Shown: positions 57,110 to 64,000 of the stretch, piece after piece
Layout: every line of letters begins with the position of its first letter
Position numbering within the stretch: the first letter of the stretch is position 1
NCBI GenBank assembly: GCA_023213195.1
Contig: CP096135.1
Span: 1,196,616 to 1,260,615, forward strand
Length of the DNA stretch: 64,000 nt
Reading direction: 5' to 3'
DNA from: Sphingobacteriales bacterium JAD_PAG50586_3
GTDB taxonomy: Bacteria > Bacteroidota > Bacteroidia > CAMBQF01
The notes under the pieces: model-generated
The model's database searches: none
Told to the model about the DNA's origin: nothing
What the model saw: only the letters and a program-made list of their open reading frames with translations
Made by a program: the position numbers and the translations under genes

Positions 57110-57627
57110 TGAATATTGAAACGCAAAGGCTGCTGTTAATTGCCTGCACCAAAGAAATTACCGAAGCCGTATTGGCAGGCGATAATGCCATTAAGGAATT
57201 GCTAAACGTTAATATTCCGACTAAATGGACCGAGTTTGGGGAGCCTGCATTTCGCTTTACATTAGCACGTTTAAGTGAGCAACCCGATGAATTTATGTGG
57301 TGGGCTTACTTGCCAATTTACAAGGCTGATAATATGCTGGTAGGTAGTTGCGGGTTTAAAGGCGTACCTACTGATACAGGTATGGTAGAAATTGGCTACG
57401 AGGTGGCAGAGAGTTACCGGAATAAAGGATTGGCAACCGAGTTTGCAACAGCGTTAATAGATTTTGCATTTAGCCACCCACAGGTTACTATGGTGCAGGC
57501 ACATACATTGGCTGTAGAAAATGCATCGTGCGCGGTGTTGCAACGTTGCGGCATGCAAAAAATGGAAACGCTTGAAGACCCTGATGATGGGCTTATTTGG
57601 CGTTGGGAGTTAAAGAGAAATAGCTAG
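57109..57627 (+). CDS. RimJ/RimL-type GNAT N-acetyltransferase
   Basis: The 172-aa protein opens with MNIETQRLLLIACTKEI (GTG start, TAGTG overlap with the previous stop). GNAT motif A is EIGYEVAESYRNKGLATEFATALIDFAF (acetyl-CoA loop YRNKGLA). The end, TLAVENASCAVLQRCGMQKMETLEDPDDG-LIWRWEL, is typical of RimJ/RimL-like enzymes that acetylate N-termini or small amines. The target is unknown. Confidence 0.92.
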   Translation: MNIETQRLLLIACTKEITEAVLAGDNAIKELLNVNIPTKWTEFGEPAFRFTLARLSEQPDEFMWWAYLPIYKADNMLVGSCGFKGVPTDTGMVEIGYEVAESYRNKGLATEFATALIDFAFSHPQVTMVQAHTLAVENASCAVLQRCGMQKMETLEDPDDGLIWRWELKRNS

Positions 57628-58391
57628 CCTTTTTCGCTACGGTTGATGTAGATAAAGTAGTTTATACCCGTTACAACAGCAAAGAAGATGATGGCGGTTA
57701 CATAAAAGTTGCCCGGCACGTTGGCTTGTGCTGGCGTTATAATATTCATAATGCTGTATGAATAGGGGATAAGGTAAGCATGCTCCCACACCGGGGTTGC
57801 AATAAGCGCGCCTATTAAGCCTAACAACCCAATGCCAACCGATACCAGAAAGTTTTTAAACCGTAGGCTTATCAGGTATTGTATGGCTATAATGGGCAGT
57901 ATGGTAATAAATATTTTGGTGTTGCTTTTAATAACTTCCCACACAGGCAGCGACTCGTTAGGTAAGCCTCCTTCCAGCACCAGGGTTGGAATGTAGGCCG
58001 ATAACAATATGCCGATATTGAAGAACACGAAGAACTGCAATGTTAAAAGCAGTATGGCCGATAGCTTAGCAAAGTAAACGGTAGCAAAGCTTTGCGGGGT
58101 GGTATGTACCTGTTTCCACGTGTTGTTTTTATACTCCAGTTGAGTTATTAAACTGCTTGAAAGTATTACGCCCATGGGCAACAGAAACGATACCATATTT
58201 TGCCATAGCGAGTTGTAGTGGATAGTCCACATACCGGGAATAGGGGGATAATCGTTAATGGTTTCGCCTTTGTAAAAGAAGATGATAAGCCATATAAGCG
58301 GGATAAAAAAGCCGCCTATTATTGCTAACCAAAACGATGTGCTGCGTTTGGTCTTTAGCCATTCGCTTTGTAAACTGTTAATGAATATCAT
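57624..58391 (-). CDS. ABC-2-type transporter permease
   Basis: The 255-aa protein has six hydrophobic helices (about 20-40, 60-80, 105-128, 153-175, 178-200, 230-248). It opens with INSLQSEWLKTKRSTSFWLAIIGG, a classic ABC-2/lantibiotic-immunity permease start. It is the partner of the ATPase gene, whose stop lies 6 nt away. It likely exports a peptide or lipid-like compound, or works in antibiotic resistance (BcrAB type). The 3' end overlaps the GNAT gene by 4 nt. Confidence 0.88.
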   Translation of the reverse strand: MIFINSLQSEWLKTKRSTSFWLAIIGGFFIPLIWLIIFFYKGETINDYPPIPGMWTIHYNSLWQNMVSFLLPMGVILSSSLITQLEYKNNTWKQVHTTPQSFATVYFAKLSAILLLTLQFFVFFNIGILLSAYIPTLVLEGGLPNESLPVWEVIKSNTKIFITILPIIAIQYLISLRFKNFLVSVGIGLLGLIGALIATPVWEHAYLIPYSYSIMNIITPAQANVPGNFYVTAIIFFAVVTGINYFIYINRSEKG

Positions 58392-58397
58392 AACGGG

Positions 58398-59303
58398 TTA
58401 GTTATTTACAAGGTCCATAAATATTGATTCCAAATCGTTTTTAACGGTGCTGATTTGGTACACCTGCACGCCGTTGTTTACAAGGGCTGCGTTTATTTTG
58501 GCAACGGTTTGCTTATCTACAACAGGTATGGTTACAACGCCATTGCTGTGTATGGGCGATAGGCCGTGGGTGGCAATAATATCTTTGGTTTTACCGGCAT
58601 CATCAGTAGTAAAACTAATAACTGATGATTGGCTTTGCTTAAGGTGCAAATCGTTCAGCGTACCTTGAAATAGAATAGAACCCTTGTGTATAATGCCTAC
58701 GTGGCTTACCATCTTTTCAATCTCGGCCAGCAGGTGGCTAGATATTACAATGGTAGTACCCAGTTCTGCATTTAGCTTTTTAAGTAGCTCGCGTATCTCT
58801 ATAATGCCATTAGGGTCTAAGCCGTTGGTAGGTTCATCAAGCACTAGCAGTTTAGGGTTGTGCAGCAAGGCAACAGCAATGCTAAGGCGCTGTTTCATAC
58901 CCAAAGAAAATTTGCCCGCCCGCTTTTTGCCGGTATTGGCAAGGCCTACAATCTCCAGCACTTCGGCTATCCGTTCTTTAGGGCATTGATATATTTTTTG
59001 CCAAATGGTAAGGTTCTCTTTAGCGGTAAGGTGCGCGTAAAGCGATGGGGCTTCTATCAGCGAACCCAGGTTTTTCAGTATCTCTACACGGTTGGCTTCA
59101 AACTCCTGCCCAAAGATAGAAATGCTGCCTGTTTGTTTTTTAAGCAGGCCAAGGATAAGGCGTAGCGATGTGGTTTTGCCTGCGCCATTAGGGCCTAAAA
59201 AGCCGTATATAGAGCCATTGGGTACCTGCAGGTTAATGTCGTTTAAAACGGTATCGCCGCCTGAAAATTTATAGGTTAGGTTGTGTGTTTCTATACAATA
59301 CAA
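58398..59303 (-). CDS. ABC transporter ATP-binding protein
   Basis: The 301-aa protein starts with TTG. Walker A is GFLGPNGAGKTTSLRLIL (near 37-44), the Q-loop is NLGSLIEAPSLYAHLT, the signature is FSLGMKQRLSIAVALL, Walker B is LLVLDEPTNGLDPNG, and the switch His is VISSHLLAEIEKM. The additional C-terminal part of about 80 aa is found in BcrA/CcmA-like ATPases. It pairs with the permease gene downstream. The upstream 30 nt separate it from the divergent DUF2851 gene. Confidence 0.93.
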   Translation of the reverse strand: MYCIETHNLTYKFSGGDTVLNDINLQVPNGSIYGFLGPNGAGKTTSLRLILGLLKKQTGSISIFGQEFEANRVEILKNLGSLIEAPSLYAHLTAKENLTIWQKIYQCPKERIAEVLEIVGLANTGKKRAGKFSLGMKQRLSIAVALLHNPKLLVLDEPTNGLDPNGIIEIRELLKKLNAELGTTIVISSHLLAEIEKMVSHVGIIHKGSILFQGTLNDLHLKQSQSSVISFTTDDAGKTKDIIATHGLSPIHSNGVVTIPVVDKQTVAKINAALVNNGVQVYQISTVKNDLESIFMDLVNN

Positions 59304-59363
59304 AGCGTGTGGATTTGATGATGCTTAATAAGTGTGCAAGTTGCAATAATAATTACAGAGTGC

Positions 59364-59392
59364 TTGAGATATTGGTATAAACTTTATACTTG
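59364..59392 (+). promoter_or_regulatory. Promoter of DUF2851 gene
   Basis: TTG at 59364-59366, 18 nt, TATACTTG at 59385-59392 (one base off TAnnTTTG). It ends 7 nt before GTG 59400, which supports this start over the upstream ATG-like codons. Confidence 0.55.
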
Positions 59393-59399
59393 CAATGCT

Positions 59400-60662
59400 G
59401 TGAACGAAGACTTCCTACACTATATATGGAAATTTGGGCTGTTTGATATAACCGGCCTAAAAACCACTACGGGCGATGATGTTACCGTGCTACACCGTGG
59501 TACGCATAACCGCAATGCTGGGCCAGACTTTTTTAATTCAAGGGTAAAAATTGGCGATACTACCTGGGCTGGTAATGTTGAGATACACACCCGCGCATCT
59601 GACTGGGGGCGGCATAACCATAGTACAGACCCGGCGTATAGCAACATAACTCTGCATGTGGTTTTTGATGATGATAAACCCCTTGCCGATGCGCAGAATA
59701 ACCCCGTAGCTACTATAGAATTGAAAGGCCGCATAGACCTTAAATTCTATAACTCGTACAAAACCTTTACCGAGAGTAAGGGCTGGATACCTTGCGAAAA
59801 CTCCATTGGCCGCGTTGACCCTTTTATAGTAGAGAACTGGTTGGAGCGTATGGCGGTAGAGCGCTTGGAACGGAAATCTAAAACGGTGCTTGATACTTTA
59901 GAACTTAACAAAGGCAGTTGGCAGGAAACCTTTTACCAGATAGTAGCCGCCAACTTTGGGTTTAAAGTCAATACTGAGCCTTTTGGTTTACTGGCAAGGA
60001 GTATACCGGAGAATTACTTTGCACGGCAAAAGGCCAGCGATATTCAGATAGAAGCCATGCTGTTTGGTGTTGCAGGATTACTGGAGGCAGAGTTTGTAGA
60101 TGAGTACCCCAACAAGCTGAAGCAGGAGTTTAAATTCCTGAAAACCAAGTATACCCTGCCTGTGCTACCGGGGCATATATGGAAGTTCTCTCGCTTGCGG
60201 CCCGATAACTTCCCCACGGTAAGGCTGGCGCAGTTTGCGGCGCTCATAATAAAATCGAACGGGCTGTTTGCAAAGGTTTTAGAAACTAAGCGTACCGAAG
60301 AACTTCGGGAGTTGTTTGATGTTAAAGCATCGGCCTATTGGGATACGCACTATGTGTTTGATAAAGAATCAGCAGAAAAAGAAAAGCACTTAGGCGCGGC
60401 ATCGGTAGAGAATATCTTTATCAACTCACTTGTGCCAACGCTTTTTGCTTATGGTGTGGTGCATGCCGATGAATATTACCGCAACAGGGCGCTAAAGTTA
60501 CTAACCAAAACAAACCCCGAGAGCAACACAATAGTTAAGGGCTGGCAGGCGTTACAAGTGACTATGAAGAATGCCCATAATACCCAAGGCGGTATTGAGT
60601 TAAAAAATATGTACTGTGATGAAAAAAATGTTTACTTTGTAGTATCGGAACACACCTGTTAA
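59400..60662 (+). CDS. DUF2851-family protein
   Basis: About 420 aa from GTG (MNEDFLHYIWKFGLFD). DUF2851 is common in Bacteroidota and of unknown function. Conserved blocks are GDDVTVLHRGTHNRNAGPDFFNSRVKIGDTTWAGNVEIHTRASDWGRHNHSTDPAYSNITLHVVFDDD (a nuclease-like Asp/Glu/His-rich beta-fold) and the C-terminal helical KLRPDNFPTVRLAQFA region. It is followed by PspC (3 nt) and RmlD-like (1 nt) genes, so it is an operon lead gene. Confidence 0.9.
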   Translation: MNEDFLHYIWKFGLFDITGLKTTTGDDVTVLHRGTHNRNAGPDFFNSRVKIGDTTWAGNVEIHTRASDWGRHNHSTDPAYSNITLHVVFDDDKPLADAQNNPVATIELKGRIDLKFYNSYKTFTESKGWIPCENSIGRVDPFIVENWLERMAVERLERKSKTVLDTLELNKGSWQETFYQIVAANFGFKVNTEPFGLLARSIPENYFARQKASDIQIEAMLFGVAGLLEAEFVDEYPNKLKQEFKFLKTKYTLPVLPGHIWKFSRLRPDNFPTVRLAQFAALIIKSNGLFAKVLETKRTEELRELFDVKASAYWDTHYVFDKESAEKEKHLGAASVENIFINSLVPTLFAYGVVHADEYYRNRALKLLTKTNPESNTIVKGWQALQVTMKNAHNTQGGIELKNMYCDEKNVYFVVSEHTC

Positions 60663-60665
60663 AAA

Positions 60666-60887
60666 ATGGTAAGTAAGATTAAGCAATACTTTGAGTTGAA
60701 GGCCTTTGGCGTTTGCACCTATTTGGGCGAAAAGCTTGATATGGAGCCGGCACCCATACGCTTGTTCTTTATCTATACCTCGTTTTTAACTATAGGGTCG
60801 CCGGTAATTATCTACATGATACTGGCCTTTTGGGTTAGGATGAAAAATTACATCCGCCCAAACCGCACACGCGTTTGGGATTTGTAG
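60666..60887 (+). CDS. PspC-domain membrane protein
   Basis: The 73-aa protein has a PspC core: FGVCTYLGEKLDMEPAPIRLFFIYTSFLTIGSPVIIYMILAFWV, with one or two membrane helices. In other bacteria PspC senses envelope stress. It is in one unit with the DUF2851 gene. Confidence 0.88.
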   Translation: MVSKIKQYFELKAFGVCTYLGEKLDMEPAPIRLFFIYTSFLTIGSPVIIYMILAFWVRMKNYIRPNRTRVWDL

Positions 60888-60888
60888 C

Positions 60889-61788
60889 ATGCCAACCATT
60901 CTTATTACCGGTTCTAATGGCCTTGTGGGCCGCGAATTGATAAGGGCTTTTGATAAGCTGCCGCAATACACGGTTATAGCTACTTCTTTATCGCCCGATA
61001 AAATAATGCAGCCCGATGTGGCTTTTCATCAGCTTGATGTTACCAATAGGAAAGAGGTTGCTGAATTGTTTGGCGATTTGCTGCCGCAGGTAGTTATCCA
61101 CTCTGCCGCTATTAGCGCGCCTGATACCTGCGAAACTGACAAGGCTTTGTGTAACAAGGTTAATATAGAAGGCACGAAAAACGTAGCCGACGCCTGCAAA
61201 GCCATAGGGGCCAAGATGCTCTTTATCTCTACCGACTTTGTGTTTGATGGCGATGCAGGGCCTTACAAAGAAGAAGATGCCCCCAGCCCTATTAGCTACT
61301 ATGGATGGAGCAAGTTAGAAGGCGAGAAAATTACACAGACCCTGGATAATTGGAGTATTGTCCGCACTGTTTTAGTGTATGGCGATACGGTAGGCTTAAA
61401 CCGCAGCAACTTTGTTACCTGGGTTAAAGGTGCTTTGGAAAAAGGCGAGAAAATAAAGGTGGTTAACGACCAGCAACGTACACCTACCTATGCACCCGAT
61501 TTAGCCTACGGCATTGTAAAAGCTACCGAATGGTTAGTAGCCGGAAAGGCCAATGAAATATGGCACATTAGCGGCCCAGAACCGTTAATTAGTGTGTACG
61601 ATATGGCCTTGCAAATAGCAGCCTATTATAACCTGGATTCTACACTAATTGAGCCCATAGCATCGGCCAGTTTAAACCAACCTGCAAAAAGACCCCCGGT
61701 TACAGGGTTTATTTTAAGCAAGGCCGAGAAGCACCTCAATTACAAGCCCATAGAATTTATTAACGGGCTTGAAAAATTAGCTTTGTAG
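60889..61788 (+). CDS. RmlD-like NAD(P)-dependent reductase
   Basis: The 299-aa protein is of the extended-SDR type: ILITGSNGLVGRELI (GxxGxxG), VVIHSAAISAPDTCETD, FISTDFVFDGDAGPYKEED, and YYGWSKLEGEK with the YxxxK catalytic pair near residue 143. The C-terminal part matches dTDP-4-dehydrorhamnose reductase (RmlD/RfbD-like): QQRTPTYAPDLAYGIVKA and PPVTGFILSKAEKHLNYKP. No other rhamnose genes are near, so the substrate is uncertain. Confidence 0.9.
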   Translation: MPTILITGSNGLVGRELIRAFDKLPQYTVIATSLSPDKIMQPDVAFHQLDVTNRKEVAELFGDLLPQVVIHSAAISAPDTCETDKALCNKVNIEGTKNVADACKAIGAKMLFISTDFVFDGDAGPYKEEDAPSPISYYGWSKLEGEKITQTLDNWSIVRTVLVYGDTVGLNRSNFVTWVKGALEKGEKIKVVNDQQRTPTYAPDLAYGIVKATEWLVAGKANEIWHISGPEPLISVYDMALQIAAYYNLDSTLIEPIASASLNQPAKRPPVTGFILSKAEKHLNYKPIEFINGLEKLAL

Positions 61789-61869
61789 TTGTATATTTAA
61801 AGTACCGAAAATCTTATTGGTTGGAGATAGGCCGCAGGCGCATGTTGCGCTTGCATATACGGTTATGTT

Positions 61870-62951
61870 ATGGATTATTTAGAGAACGAAGAATACATAC
61901 AAGGGCGGGGTGCACAATTGGTGTATCAAAACAGGTTTTTAAAGCAAACCTATGTGCAAGAGCATATAGAGGGTATTGATGAGCCGTGGGAACTAAACCG
62001 CAAAACCCAGATATTTGAAGAGCACCCCAAGAAGATTATCAATAAAGTTGATAGTCCGGATATTGGTGCTGCTTATTCTATGAACCCGTATCAGGGCTGC
62101 GAGCATGGCTGTATATATTGCTATGCCCGTAATACACACGAGTATTGGGGCTTTAGTGCAGGGTTAGATTTTGAGCAGAAGATTATCGTTAAGCCCGATG
62201 CTGCTAAGTTGCTTGAAAGAGATTTGCGCCGCAAGAACCACCAGCCACTACCTATTATGTTCTCTGGGAATACAGATTGTTACCAGCCCATAGAGCGGAA
62301 AATGAAGCTGACCAGGCAAATGCTGGAGGTGTTGCTAAAGTTTCGCCACCCGGCAGGTATGATAACCAAGAATGCTTTAATACTGCGCGATATTGATATT
62401 TTGCAGGAGATGGCTAAGCTAAGATTGGTGCATGTTATGGTATCAATTACATCGTTAAAAGAAGACCTGCGCCAGCAAATGGAACCCCGCACGGCAACGG
62501 CCAAGCGTAGGCTGCAGGTAATAGAGCAGCTAAGCAAAGCGGGTATACAAACAGGTATAATGACAGCCCCTATTATTCCGGGGTTGAATAGCGAAGAAAT
62601 ACCCGCTTTGATTAAAGCCGCAGGCGACCATGGTGCAAGCATGGCAGGCTATACCATTGTAAGGCTTAACGGGGCTATTGGGCCCATCTTTACCGATTGG
62701 GTACACAAGAACTACCCCGATAGGGCAGAGAAGGTGTTAAACCAGATAAAAGAAGCCCACGGAGGACAGTTGAACGATAGCCGCTTTGGTACCCGCATGC
62801 GTGGCGAGGGTAAGATTGTAGAATCTATAAGGCAAATGTTTACCACATCGGTAGCTAAGCATATAAAAGTAAAAACCGCCAGGTCTATGAGTTAGACCTG
62901 ACGGCTTTTAGGGTACCCGATGAACACGGGCAATTAAATTTGTTCGACTAG
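61870..62951 (+). CDS. PA0069-family radical SAM protein (3' frameshift)
   Basis: The radical SAM CxxxCxxC motif is GCEHGCIYCYARNTHEYWGF (near residue 77, Cys ligands at 77, 81 and 84). Also present: NPYQGCEHG, IMFSGNTDCYQPIERKMKLTRQML and ITSLKEDLRQQMEPRTATAKRRL. The ORF ends at 62895 (KTARSMS), but one G restored near 62881-62883 gives KTARVYELDLTAFRVPDEHGQLNLFD to a stop at 62949-62951; the QLNLFD end is typical of this family. Corrected length is about 360 aa. Function unproved; often near splB-like DNA repair genes. Confidence 0.85.
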
Positions 62952-62952
62952 G

Positions 62953-63984
62953 TTAGTCAATCTCTCCGGTAGTGTAGTTCATACGGTCTGACAGGCTTGT
63001 AGAAGCGCCAAACATATAACCTACTTTACCATTGAAAGAACCATCGCCGTTATCTTCAAGAATTTTGATTTTTACACAGTATAGGCCGCTTGCATCTTTA
63101 GCCATTTCCCTGTTTAGCAATTCAAAAGTAGCACCTTCGTTTACGCGGGTCACATCGCTCCAGCTGTATTGCTTAAAGCCAGCTGTTGGAGAGAAGGTAA
63201 CTGTACCGTAAATATCAGGGTAGTTGCTAGATACCTGGTCTTTGAAAGAGCCACCGCTGCTGCTTTTGCTAGATGAGCCGCTGCTGCAAGCAGAGCCACC
63301 GTCAATGCGCTCTGCGGTATAATCCATATTGTCAGACAGGCTTGTAGATGCACCAAACACGTAACCTATTTTACCATTAAATTTACCGGTGCCGTTATCG
63401 TCTTTAATTTTGATTTTAACACATAAAAGGCCGCTGGCATCCGCTACTAATGTGCGGGTCAACAGTTCAAAAGTTGCACCTTCGTTTACACGGGTAACAT
63501 CGTCCCAGCTGTATTGCTTAAAACCGGCGGTAGGAGAGAATGTGATAGTACCACAAACACCGGGGTAGGTAGATTTTGCTTTGTCTAAAAAGCCGCCGCT
63601 TGATGAAGATGACGAACTGCCGCCTTTAATACGGCCGGTGGTATAGTCCATATCGTCTGACAGGCTGGTAGAGGCGCCAAACATAAAGCCCACTTTACCA
63701 TTAAATTTACCGGTACCGTTATCATCAATAATTTTAATTTTTACACAGTAAAGGCCACTGTTATCCTTTACCATTTCGCGGGTCATAAGTTCAAATGTAG
63801 CGCCTGAGTTTACACGCGTAACATCATCCCAGCTGTATTGCTTAAAGCCCGCTGTTGGAGAGTAAGTAACTTTGCCCTTAACACCCGGATAGGTGCTTGA
63901 TGCCTTATTTAAAAAGGTTGTTTGTGCATTTACACCTGCTATGCCAATGGCCAACAGGAATAATAAAATAGTGAATTTTTTCAT
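62953..63984 (-). CDS. Secreted protein with three tandem copies of an unknown domain
   Basis: The 343-aa protein has a signal peptide (MKKFTILLFLLAIGIAGVNAQ). Three copies of one about 98-residue domain follow (about 24-122, 132-230, 247-343), joined by Ser/Gly linkers (e.g., GGSSSSSSSGG). Shared cores: YPG(V/D)xGxVTxSPTAGFKQYSW(D/S)DVTRVNxGATFEL, SGLYCVKIKI, DDNG-GKFNGKVG, FGASTSLSDxMDYT. Copy identity is very high, so the array may be recent. No known family was recognised. It has a stop 1 nt from the radical SAM stop (convergent) and is expected in the periplasm or outside. Confidence 0.85.
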   Translation of the reverse strand: MKKFTILLFLLAIGIAGVNAQTTFLNKASSTYPGVKGKVTYSPTAGFKQYSWDDVTRVNSGATFELMTREMVKDNSGLYCVKIKIIDDNGTGKFNGKVGFMFGASTSLSDDMDYTTGRIKGGSSSSSSSGGFLDKAKSTYPGVCGTITFSPTAGFKQYSWDDVTRVNEGATFELLTRTLVADASGLLCVKIKIKDDNGTGKFNGKIGYVFGASTSLSDNMDYTAERIDGGSACSSGSSSKSSSGGSFKDQVSSNYPDIYGTVTFSPTAGFKQYSWSDVTRVNEGATFELLNREMAKDASGLYCVKIKILEDNGDGSFNGKVGYMFGASTSLSDRMNYTTGEID

Positions 63985-64000
63985 TAGTAGTAGCAATTAT

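Noticed and set aside
62876..62904. Inverted repeat CCGCCAGGTCTA/TAGACCTGACGG that looks like a terminator for the radical SAM gene
   Set aside because: With the one-base frame correction, this DNA is coding (VYELDLTAF), and the true stop is at 62949-62951. The pairing has a mismatch and only a short T-run follows.
361..62951. Wide pseudogene formation, as in a degrading genome
   Set aside because: Breaks fall in essential, otherwise well-kept genes and almost always in homopolymers; a sequencing artefact explains them better.
1..64000. tRNA, rRNA or riboswitch genes
   Set aside because: I looked at the intergenic gaps and saw no cloverleaf with GTTCGA-like T-arm, no rRNA core sequence and no known riboswitch core. 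A covariance search (tRNAscan, Rfam) would be the firm test.

Overview
The window reads as chromosomal DNA of a free-living Bacteroidota, probably from the Chitinophagales/Sphingobacteriales side of the phylum. The signs are several secreted proteins with gliding-motility-type (CHU_C) or type IX secretion C-terminal domains, a TonB receptor with an N-terminal carboxypeptidase-like domain, the Bacteroidota promoter (TTG about 19 nt before TAnnTTTG), almost no Shine-Dalgarno sequences, and many small GC-rich intergenic palindromes in an AT-rich background. I found no rRNA, tRNA, CRISPR array, prophage or complete insertion sequence.

Layout. 0.3-3.6 kb: surface-glycan-type genes (WecD-like acetyltransferase, GT2 glycosyltransferase) divergent from two PhyH-like dioxygenases. 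3.6-9.1 kb: secreted T9SS proteins, a methyltransferase and a small secreted protein. 9.2-16.5 kb: kbl, rnhA, two paralogous lipoproteins, an AraC regulator, a T9SS protein and purH. 16.7-26.4 kb: a rod-shape operon (mreB-mreC-mreD-mrdA-rodA) followed without a gap by two SGNH-hydrolase-like proteins and an MBOAT acyltransferase, which looks like a cell-wall or surface-glycan O-acetylation module attached to the elongasome. 26.4-29.7 kb: DsbA-like and DoxX proteins divergent from an HxlR regulator, then a SpoU methyltransferase and small proteins. 29.8-38.6 kb: mutS, a histone-H1-like protein, fmt, an HU protein, a ureohydrolase, purN and a lamin-tail secreted protein. 38.6-50.5 kb: TonB receptor, RecD-like helicase with aroA, metF, a large CHU_C protein and lepA. 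50.5-56.5 kb: an accessory stretch with two DUF559 (Vsr-like) endonuclease genes embedded in palindromic repeats, interleaved with pyrF, alkB, a T9SS protein and a VOC protein, and ending in a repeat-rich gene desert. 56.5-64 kb: YdeI and GNAT genes, an ABC exporter, DUF2851, PspC, an RmlD-like reductase, a radical SAM protein and a secreted protein made of three copies of one domain.

Sequence quality matters for reading this annotation. About twenty genes, among them mreB, mrdA, rodA, fmt, lepA and mutS, are split by one-base shifts. Most of these lie in short homopolymers, and in each case one added or removed base restores a normal family member. I treat them as probable sequencing or assembly errors and give corrected gene spans.

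The most unusual content is the DUF559-gene/palindrome element (50.45-50.92 kb; a gene-less version at 55.26-55.33 kb beside a second DUF559 gene; solo ends elsewhere). It resembles a MITE- or REP-like element that carries its own small nuclease gene. Next in interest are the triplicated-domain secreted protein, the Rod-linked O-acetylation module, and the many promoters whose -7 box lies only 4-8 nt before the start codon, which implies leaderless mRNAs.
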